Assembly: GCA_026122225.1 (NCBI GenBank)
Contig: JANEZZ010000467.1
Location: 434,001 to 498,000, forward strand
Reading direction: 5' to 3'
Length of the DNA: 64,000 nucleotides
Source: Heloderma charlesbogerti
Lineage: Eukaryota > Chordata > Lepidosauria > Squamata > Helodermatidae
The translations under genes were made by a program, and so were the position numbers. The notes beneath the pieces are model-generated. The model was not told the origin of the DNA, did no database searches, and was given only the letters and a program-made list of their open reading frames with translations. Of this stretch, positions 55,746 through 64,000 are shown piece after piece. The first letter of the stretch is position 1; every line of letters starts with the position of its first letter.

Positions 55746-56610
55746 CAACCTAACTGTGTAAGATTTCCAGCCTTGTATTTGTGTGTGTGTGTTTGCTCTG
55801 TGATTAGCATCAGCCTCTCTCTTTGTTTCAGTTCTCGTAAATAGCATCGTTGTTTGACCCTGTCTGAGCATATTTCACCAATATTTAACCTAATTGACCC
55901 AGTCAAATGACCGGCCCTGTTGTTCAGTCTTGAGATCTCCCACATGCATGGCATACGCTCAGCTGCAGATTTGGCTTGTGGCCCTTCTGCCTGTGATGAT
56001 TATGTGTCACGCTGCTACCAGTGTGCCAGCTCCATCCTTTTCTCGTTCAGATAGGAAAGTAAGGACAATAGCAGGATGCTAGTGACTCCTGTCCGTGGAA
56101 TGTGTGTTATTCAGTAGCACAGGGAAAGTGCCTTTGCCTGGGAAGAGGAAGAACAGGGCTGCCCATTCATGTTGAGTCACTTAGCCATTGAGCTCAGCTC
56201 TGCATGTGGTTAACTGTGATGTTCTACCCTTTCAAAAGGCATGAAGACTCAACTGTTGGTGTAACCGGTAAGGCCAGAGAGCATGATGGGACCCACAATG
56301 CTTTGCTTGCTGTTCTTGGCCTCTGTTGCTGCATCAGAGTTGGAAGAACATTTTGATCCAGGTGAGTGGGATCCAGGTGAGAAAGACTGTGACTTATCAA
56401 TTGGGGAGAGGAAAAGGGATGATGCTGAAGAGCCAGTTTGTGCCAGGGTCCAGCTCTGTTTTCAGTCCAAGAAAACGTGAAGGAATAGGAAAGCCAAATG
56501 CCTTGGGACATATCCCCAGGCACTTATGGGAAAGCAGAATAGCCTCTTAACTTACATAGCGTGGTATGGCTTCCACAGTGGCTTGACCCCTGAAATGCAG
56601 TAAATCATAG
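55746..56610. other. Unannotated stretch
   Basis: No gene; the short ORFs around 56283-56550 are in overlapping frames without motifs. Confidence 0.45.
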
Positions 56611-56735
56611 GTGGGGAAGCTGTGACCCTCTAGATGTTGTTGGACCACAACCCCCATCAGCCCCAGCCAGCATGGCTAGTGGCCAGGAATGATGATAATC
56701 CAAAATGTCTAGAGGGCCAGAGGTTCCCCCCACCC
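56611..56735. repeat. Foldback MITE-like repeat, family B
   Basis: CTCTAGATGTTGTTGGACCA, CATCAGCCCCAGCCAGCATG, AAAATGTCTAGAGGGCCAGA. Confidence 0.65.
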
Positions 56736-56839
56736 CTGTAGTAAACAGAGTGTTAAGTATTCAGGGAAAGGGAAATGGCATGAACTAAAGAGGACAAGAT
56801 GGATTGAACTGATAAGACATTCAAGAATTCTGTTCAAAT

Positions 56840-56993
56840 ACACGTGTGTGTATGTGTGTGTGTGTGTATATGTACATCAGATGGACAGTGTCCATGAAAG
56901 TTTATGCCAGAATAAATGTGTAAGCCTTAAGATACCAAGAGACTCTTTGTTGTTCTTGCTGCAAGAAACTAACATGGCTACCCCTCTTGAAAC
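56840..56993 (-). repeat. (TG)n run and family T repeat, inverted
   Basis: TGTGTATGTGTGTGTGTGTG at about 56845, then GAAAGTTTATGCCAGAATAA, AGCCTTAAGATACCAAGAGA and CAAGAAACTAACATGGCTAC: reverse order of 23060-23235. Confidence 0.55.
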
Positions 56994-57414
56994 AATGGGG
57001 GTAGGGGGAAGGATGTGCAAAACCATTGGGTTTTGTCGGATTCTTCAGCACTAAGAATTTTTTAAAATCCTGCAGATGAAACGCCTTAAAGCTGTAATCC
57101 GTTGCACACCTGGAGTCCAAGGTATGGTCTGAAGGTACATGATCTTTGCTAATGCTCATCTCAACAGGTCTGGTCTGATGAGTGCCAGGATATTTATTTA
57201 TTTATTTATTTCATTTCTATTCCGCCCAATAGCCGAAGCTCTCTGGGCGGTTCACAAAAATTAAATCCAAGCAACACACAATAAAACAATTTAAAATATA
57301 CAGAACATTAAAGCCACAATATAACAATACAACCACAATAAAACCTAGCAGCAGTGCAGGAGTTTAAAATACAGATTTAAAACAGCAAAGATAAAAATTT
57401 AGAAAGCTAAAATG

Positions 57415-58812
57415 CTAAAATGCCTGGGAAAATAAAAAGGTCTTCACCTGGCGCCGAAAGGAATACAATGTAGGCGCCAGGCGAACCTCACTAGGGAGCT
57501 CATTCCAGAGCCGGGGTGCCACAGCAGAAAAAGCCCTCCTCCTAGTAGCCACCCGCCTCACTTCCTTTGGCAGGGGCTCACGGAGAAGGGCCGCTGATGA
57601 TGATCTTAAGGTCCGGACAGGCACATATGGGAGGAGGCGATCCTTCAGGTAACCTGGCCCCAAGCCGTTAAGGGCTTTGAATGTTAACACCAGCACTTTG
57701 AATCGGGCCCGGAAATGGACTGGCAGCCAGTGCAGCTGGAAAAGTACTGGCGTAATATGCGCTCGCAGGCCAGTCCCTGTTAACAATCTTGCTGCCCTAT
57801 TTTGGACCAGCTGAAGTTTCCGGACCGTTTTCAAAGGCAGCCCCACGTATAACGCATTGCAGTAATCCAGACGAGAAGTTATCAGAGCATGGATAACTGT
57901 AGCAAGGCTATCTCTGTCCAGATAAGGGCGTAGTTGGTATACCAGCCTAAGCTGATAAAAAGTGCTCCGTGCCACTGAGTTCACCTGTGCCTCAAGTGAC
58001 AGTTCTGGATCCAAGAGCACCCCCAAACTACGAACCTGAATCCTTTAGGGGGAGTGCAACCCCTCCAGAACAGGTTGAATATCACCTAGCCGGGCAGATG
58101 AACCACCCACTAACACTACCTCCGTCTTGTCTGGATTGAGTTTCAGTTTATTGGCCCTCATCCAGTCCATTACCGTGCCCAGGCCCTGATTCAGAGCAGT
58201 CACTGCCTCACCTGGTTTTGATGTAAAAGAGAGGTAGAGCTGGGTGTCATCCGCATATTGATGGCACCTCAGCCCACACCTCCGGATAACCTCCTCCAGC
58301 GGTTTCATGTAGATGTTAAACAGCATGGGGGATAAAATAGAGCCCTGTGGAACCCCATGGCACAATTGCCATGGCACAGAGCAGTAATCCCCCAGCACCA
58401 CCTTCTGGAATCGGCCATCCAAGTAGGAGCGGAACCACTGTAGTGCAGTGCCTCCTACTCCCAACCCAGACAACCTATCCAGAAGGATACCATGGTCGAT
58501 GGTATCGAAAGCTGCTGAGAGGTCCAGGAGAATCAACAGGGTCGCACTCCCCCTGTCCCTCTCCTGGCAGAGGTCATCCCACAGGGTGACCAAGGCAGTT
58601 TCCGTTCCAAAACCAGGCCTGAAGCCCGATTGAAATGGATCTAGATAATCCGTTTCATTCAACAGTGCTTGGAGCTGTCCTACAACCACCCGCTCAAGCA
58701 CCTTGCCCAGGAAGGGGATGTTGGCCACTGGCCTATAATTGTTAACATCCTCTGGGTCCAGGTTAGGCTTTTTCAGGAGTGGTCTAATTACTGCCTCTTT
58801 TAAAGCGGCAGG
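57415..58812 (-). pseudogene. L2 ORF, reverse transcriptase and C-terminal part (copy 2)
   Basis: RT motifs in order: [57 protein letters not shown]-terminal VNSVARSTFYQLRLVYQL, ALYVGLPLKTVRKLQL. The Trp, Leu and Arg codons that are stops in copy 1 are intact here. A 1-nt loss and a nearby 1-nt gain around 58045-58065 put a short stretch out of frame and create a stop (TAA at 58045); the frame then recovers and runs to the normal end at 57415. Confidence 0.88.
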
Positions 58813-61800
58813 CACCACTCCCTCCCCTCATGGATCACTGCCTTGTTGTGGCGAAGGGGCTTGCGTAACTCAGTGAAGCCATAAGCTATGCCGTGCAGGG
58901 CCACCCAAGACGGACAGGTCATGGCAGAGAGTTCTGACAAAATGTGGTCCACTGGAGAAGGAAATGGCAACCCACTCCAGTATTCTTGCCAAGAAAACCC
59001 CATGGAACGTATCACAAGGCTAAAAGATATGACGCCGGAAGATGAGCCCCTCAGGTCGGAAGGTGTCCAATATGCTACTGGGGAAGAGCAGAGGGTATTT
59101 CCAAGTAGCGCCAGAAAGAGTGAAGCGGCTGGGCCAAACCCTAAAGGACACTCAACTGTGGATGTGTCTGGCGGTGAAAAGAAAATCCGATGCTGTAAAG
59201 AACAATATTGTTTAGGAACCTGGAATGTCAGATCAATGAATCAAGGTAAGCTGGAGGTGGTCAAACATGAGATGGCAAGATTGAACATGGACATCTTGGG
59301 AATCAGCGAACTCAAATGGACAGGCATGGGCGAATTTAATTCAGGTGACCATCATATCTACTATTGTGGGCAAGAATCCCTTAGAAGAAATGGAGTAGCA
59401 CTCATAGTCAACAAAAGGGTGGGAAAAGCAGTACTGGGGTACAATCTTAAAAATGATAGAATGATCTCAGTACGAATCCAAGGCAAACCATTCAACATCA
59501 CAGTAATTCAAGTCTATGCCCCAACCACTGATGCCGAAGAAGCTGAGGTTGATCGGTTCTATGAAGACCTACAACACCTTCTAGAACTAACACCAAAAAA
59601 AGATGTCCTCTTCATCATAGGGGATTGGAATGCTAAAGTAGGAAGTCAAGAAATCACCGGGATAACAGGCAGGCATGGCCTTGGTGTACAAAATGAAGCA
59701 GGACAAAAGCTAATAGAGTTTTGCCAAGAGAACACGCTGATCATAGCAAACACTCTTTTCCAACAGCACAAGAGGCGACTCTACACATGGACGTCACCAG
59801 ATGGTCAATATCGAAATCAGATTGATTATGTCCTTTGCAGCCAAAGATGGAGAAGCTCCATACAGTCAGTAAAAACAAGACCTGGAGCTGACTGTGGCTC
59901 AGATCATGAGCTGCTTCTTGCAAAATGTCGGCTTAAATTGAAGAACGTCGGGAAAATCACTAAACCATTCAGGTATGACCTAAATCATATCCCTGATGAA
60001 TATACAGTGGAGGTGAGGAATAGATTTCAGGGATTAGACCTGATAGACAGAGTGCCTGAGGAACTATGGACGGAGGTCCGTAACATTGTTCAGGAGGCAG
60101 CAACGAAATCCGTCCCAAAGAAAAAGAAATGCAAGAAAGCCAAGTGGCTGTCTGATGAGGCTTTACAAGTAGCTCACGAAAGAAGGGAAGCAAAAAGCAA
60201 GGGAGAAAGGGAAAGATATACCCAACTGAATGCAGAGTTCCAGAGAATAGCAAGGAGAGACAAGAAGGCCTTCTTAAATGAACAATGCAAAGAAATCGAG
60301 GAAAACAACAGAATGGGAAAGGCTAGAGATCTCTTCAAGAAAATTGGAGATCTCAGGGAAACGTTTTGTGCAAAGACGGGCATGATAAAGGACAAAAAAC
60401 GCAGGGACCTAACAGAAGCAGATGAGATTAAGAAGAGGTAGCAAGAATACACAGAAGAACTATACAGGAAAGATCTGAATGTCCCTGATAGCCATGATAG
60501 TGCAGTCACTGAACTTGAGCCGGACATCCTAGAGAGTGAAGTCAAGTGGGCCTTAGGAAGCATTAGTAACAACAAAGCTAGCGGAGATGACAGTATTCCA
60601 GCCGAGCTATTTAAAATCCTAAAAGATGATGCTGTTAAAGTGCTGCATTCAATATGCCAACAAATCTGGAACACTCAACAGTGGCCACAAGACTGGAAAA
60701 GGTCAGTTTACATTCCAATTCCAAAGAAGGGCAACGCCAAAGAGTGTTCAAACTACCACACAATTGCGCTCATTTCACATGCCAGCAAGGTGATGCTCAA
60801 AATCCTACAAGCTAGGCTTCAGCAGTATGCGAACCGAGAACTACCGGAAGTACAAGCTGGGTTTAGAAGAGGCAGAGGAACTAGAGATCAAATCGCCAAC
60901 ATTTGCTGCATCATGGAGAAAGCAAGAGAATTCCAGAAAAACGTCTATTTCTGCTTCATTGACTACGCTAAAGCCTTTGATTGTGTGGATCACAACAAAC
61001 TGTGGCAAATTCTTAAAGTGATGGGAGTACCAGACCACCTTACCTGTCTCCTGAGAAACCTGTACGAGGGTCAAGAAGCAACAGTAAGAACCAGACATGG
61101 AACAACCGTTTGGTTCCAAATTGGGAAAGGAGTACGACAAGGCTGCATATTGTCACCCTGCTTATTTAACTTATATGCAGAGTACATCATGAGAAATGCC
61201 GGATTGGATGAATCAGAGGTCGGAATTAAGATTGCCGGGAGAATTATGAACAACCTCCGATATGCAGACGATACCACCCTAATGGCAGAAAGCGAAGAGG
61301 ATCTCAAGAGCCTCTTGTTGAGGGTGAAAGAGGAGAGTGCAAAAGCTGGTTTGAAACTCAACATTAAAAAAACGAAGATCATGTCATCTGGCCCTATCAC
61401 TTCCTGGCATATAGAAGGGGAAGAAATGGAAGCAGTGACAGATTTTACTTTCTTGGGCTCCAAGATCACCGCAGATGGTGACTGTAGCCATGAAATTAAA
61501 AGACGCTTGCTCCTTGGGAGGAAAGCTATGGCAAACCTAGACAGCATAGTAAGAAGCAGAGACATCACCTTGCCGACAAAGGTCCGTCTAATCAAAGCTA
61601 TGGTTTTCCCAGTAGTAATGTATGGCTGTGAGAGCTGGACTATAAGGAAGGCTGAGCGCCGAAGAATTGATGCTTTCGAACTGTGGTGCTGGAGAAGACT
61701 CTTACGAGTCCCCTGGACTGCAAGGAGGTCAAATCAGTCCATCCTAAAGGAAATCAACCCTGACTTCTCATTGGAAGGACAGATAATGAAGCTGAAGCTC

Positions 61801-62053
61801 CAATATTTTGGCCACCTAATGCGAAGAGAAAACTCCCTGGAAAAGACCCTGATGCTGGGAAAGACTGAAGGCAAAAGGAGAAGGGGACGGCAGAGGATGA
61901 GATGGCTAGATAGCATCACTGATGCAATGAATATGAACTTGAGCACGCTCCGGGAGAGAGCGCAGGACAGGAAGGCCTGGCGTGCTATGGTCCATGGGGT
62001 CACGAAGAGTCGGACACGACTGAACGACTGAACAACAACAACACCACTCCCTC
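58813..62053 (+). mobile_element. Full-length Bov-B LINE with 12-bp target duplication
   Basis: The element runs from about 58825 to 62041. The 5' part contains the conserved Bov-B 5' stretch (GGAGAAGGAAATGGCAACCC, ACTCCAGTATTCTTGCC, AAACCCCATGGA) and the 3' end is GTCACGAAGAGTCGGACACG, then ACTGAACGACTGAACAACAA. CACCACTCCCTC occurs at 58813-58824 and 62042-62053. The matching L2 sequence at about 4060-4080 (copy 1) has this 12-mer once, which proves the empty site. Bov-B is the RTE-clade LINE shared by squamates and ruminants by horizontal transfer. Confidence 0.96.
58888..62031 (+). pseudogene. Bov-B endonuclease/reverse transcriptase ORF with a single stop
   Basis: One reading frame spans 58888-62031 (1048 codons with stop), start at the first ATG of the open frame. 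Endonuclease: TWNVRS at residues 111-116, the catalytic Glu in ISELKW near 141, GDWN at 245-248, SDH at 338-340. RT: QAGFRRGRGTRDQIAN, CFIDYAKAFDCVDHNKLW, GVRQGCILSPCLFNLY, RYADDTTLMAES. C-terminus: CWRRLLRVPWTARR, ending MVHGVTKSRTRLND, as in known Bov-B proteins. The only break I find is TAG at 60439-60441, where the 24.4 kb copy has TGG (Trp); the frame continues on both sides. So it is a recent copy, inactive by one point change unless that site is polymorphic or an assembly error. Confidence 0.93.
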
Positions 62054-63668
62054 TCTCAAGGAGGAATTTACAACCTCCTGGACCCAGCCGGACAACCCCT
62101 CCTTGTTTGATTTAATAAGCCATGAAGGGCAAGGGTCAAGCACACAAGTGGTCGATCGGACTTGGCCATGCACCTTGTCTGCATCCTCAGGCCTCAGTAA
62201 CTGAAACTCATCCAATAAAACTGGACCAGACAGTGCTCTGAACGCCTCTACCAATGGAATTGCATTAATGGTGGTGTCCAATTCATGACGAATCTGAGCG
62301 ACTTTATCCTCAAAGTGCTGTGCAAACTCGTCACAGTGTGCTACCGAGGGTTCCACCGTCTCTCTCCCTGGCCCAGAATGTAACAGGCCACGAACCTCTC
62401 GGAAAAGCTCCGCTGGACGACACTGAGAAGATGTAATGCTGGTGGAAAAGAACTGTCTCTTTGCCACCCTCACCGCCACAGAGTAGGCTCGATAGTGGGC
62501 TCTTACCTGTGTTCGGTCAGACTCAGCACGAGTTTTCCTCCACCTGCGTTCTAGCCGTCTCCCCTCTTGCTTCATTGCCCTCAGCTCAGGTGTATACCAA
62601 GGAGCTGGCTGGGCTCTGCTCAGAGGGAGAGGGCGCTTGGGCGCGATCGTGTCAACCGCCCGAGTCATCTCTGCATTCCACAGAGCGACCTGGGCTTTGA
62701 CAGGAGCACCAGCCATACCAGCAGGAAAAATCCCCCAGAGCCCTCTGGAATCCATCAGAATCCATTAATCTCCAGGGGCGGACCATTTTAATAGGTCCCC
62801 CACCCTTGCAGAGGGGAAAGGCCGCCAGGAGTCTAAACCTCAGCAGGAAGTGATCTGACCATGACAAAGGGACAGATGTTAATTCCTCCACTTTCAGATC
62901 ACCATCCTCCTGCCCAGTCGAGAAAACCAGATCAAGCGTGTGTCCTTTTGTATGTGTTGGGCTGATGACATGTTGGGACAGCCCCATGGTTGTCATGGCG
63001 GCCATGAAGTCCTGAGCCGCCCCGGATACAGCGGCCTCGGCATGGAAGTTGAGATCCCCCAGGACCATCATCCTGGGGGTCCTCAACACCAAGTCCGAGA
63101 CCACCTCCGTCAGCTCAGGCAGGGAGTCTGATGGGCAGCGGTACACCAACAGAATCCCCAATCTGTCCTGGGTACCCAACACAAGCTACAAACACTCAAG
63201 ATCTGCGCTTGAATGAGCAGGAAGCCTGGAGAGGGAGATTGAATTCCTATAGACCACGGCAACCCCCCCTCCCTGACCCTCAAGTCGGTGTTGGTGCTGC
63301 ACCGAGTACCCAGGAGGGCACAGCTGGGAGACAGTGACCCCTCCCACTTCCCCCACCCAGGTCTCAGTAATACATGCCAGGTCAGCCCCCCCATCCACAA
63401 TCAAATCATGGATGAGGGAGATTTTATTTTGGACCGACCTGGCATTCAGCAGCAGCACCACCAGACCCGAGGGCAGACTGGTAAGGCTGCCAGGAACCAT
63501 CAGGTTGGGAGAAGAACCAGAAGAGGGGACAGCTGTAAGGTGTCTAGCCCCTCTTCTCCTCATCTGGCCTGTTAATCCCACAACGCCATACCTCCCCCTG
63601 CCCGTGACCACAGTTATGGTGGCACCTCTCTGACTCCCTGAGTTGCCCAATAGTCCTCCCAGGCACAT
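62054..63668 (-). pseudogene. L2 ORF, endonuclease and linker part (copy 2)
   Basis: Start ATG at 63666-63668, same as copy 1. Endonuclease residues: LLLNARSVQNK, CITETWV, GDLNFHAEA, SDHFLLRF. Damage: TAG at 63186-63188 where copy 1 has Tyr; a 9-nt in-frame loss just after (copy 1 reads YRPPHCPSDS, this reads YRCPSDS); one extra T (A on +) in the run at 62726-62730, shifting the frame before AGMAGAP. The linker before RT (APWYTPELRAMKQEGRRLER) follows in the new frame. The gene is then cut by the Bov-B. Confidence 0.88.
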
Positions 63669-64000
63669 ATTAAAATGTTAAGATATAAATAGCACAACAG
63701 TTTAAAAGAATATAAAAGATAAAAGAGATAAAAGAGAACAGCAGCTAAGAAGGAGCAGATAAAGTCCACGTTTGCCTCTTTCCCCTTGTCTTTAAAGCTG
63801 CTGCCCTCTGCTGCCGCTATTTGCTGCTGGTATTGTGGCTGCTGGTGTCTCTGGAGAAGCAGGTGGGTAGGTCTTCAGGTCCTACGCGACTCCAAGTGCG
63901 ACGCTAAGTGCTCCTTCCCGAGCAGCCTCTGGCAGCCCCGCCTTAAGTACCTGTGGGCGGGGGCAGAAGCAGGCTCAGGCTCAGGATCACCCGGTGCAGC
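63669..64000 (-). promoter_or_regulatory. L2 5' UTR (internal promoter region)
   Basis: GC-rich leader shared with 2147-2462 of copy 1. LINE 5' UTRs of this kind usually hold the element's own promoter; this is family knowledge, and no motif here proves it. It runs off the window. Confidence 0.6.

Larger units (their letters stand above)
57191..64000 (-). mobile_element. Nearly full-length L2-clade LINE, copy 2, split by Bov-B
   Basis: Inverted relative to copy 1. The AAAT tail is at 57191-57210, the 3' UTR runs to about 57414, the coding part is 57415-58812 and 62054-63668, and the 5' UTR is 63669-64000 (continuing past the window). Without the Bov-B its length is about 3.56 kb, like copy 1. 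The 5' UTR matches copy 1 from 2147 on, including GCTGCACC and TACTTAAGGCGGGGCTGCC. Coding sequence is very similar to copy 1, with different inactivating changes. Confidence 0.9.

Overview
This window is repeat-dense, gene-poor vertebrate DNA, almost certainly from a squamate reptile (most likely a lizard). The main evidence is Bov-B (RTE) LINEs together with Sauria SINEs, the classic squamate pair in which the SINE is mobilised by the LINE. L2, CR1 and L1 LINE sequence, MIR-like and 5S-derived SINEs and hAT transposons are also present. I find no host protein-coding exon that I can defend. Every long open reading frame belongs to a LINE, and all of these are broken.

Layout. At the left, an old L2 3' relic (603-1395) is followed by a nearly full-length L2 element on + (about 2111-5689). 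A CpG island of about 700 bp (5960-6680) comes next. From 6.7 to 12.4 kb there are small interspersed repeats. At 12,448-13,916 there is a nested stack: a hAT element with 15-bp inverted ends and an 8-bp target duplication, holding an L1 3' fragment and a second hAT element with its own 8-bp duplication. A relative of that second hAT lies at 17,916-18,702; both have cores that are long palindromes. A probable LTR lies at 19,798-20,372. A 5'-truncated Bov-B lies at 23,996-26,040. A second CpG island (26,690-27,440) ends in a good splice donor and is the best candidate for a host promoter and non-coding first exon. From 28 to 57 kb there are MIR-like, tRNA-like, Sauria and 5S-derived SINEs, palindromic MITEs and low-copy repeats, including an 824-bp element with 15-bp inverted ends (52,763-53,586) and a 440-bp foldback (54,636-55,077). 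The right edge (57,191-64,000) is a second nearly full-length L2, on the - strand, split by a nearly intact full-length Bov-B on + (58,825-62,041) flanked by a 12-bp target duplication.

How the parts relate. The LINEs encode endonuclease and reverse transcriptase. The Sauria SINEs share the Bov-B 3' tail, and some MIR-like SINEs end in L2-like tails, so the LINEs are the likely mobilisation machinery for the SINEs. Nesting gives relative ages: L2 is older than Bov-B at 58.8 kb; hAT-A is older than hAT-B1 at 12.5 kb; a short GCAATCCTA repeat is older than a 95-bp Bov-B fragment at 34.5 kb. The two similar L2 copies in opposite orientation about 51 kb apart could support inversion by recombination.

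Limits. Repeat family names come from recognised motifs and from comparing copies within the window; boundaries of old copies are approximate (tens of bases). No database search was possible.
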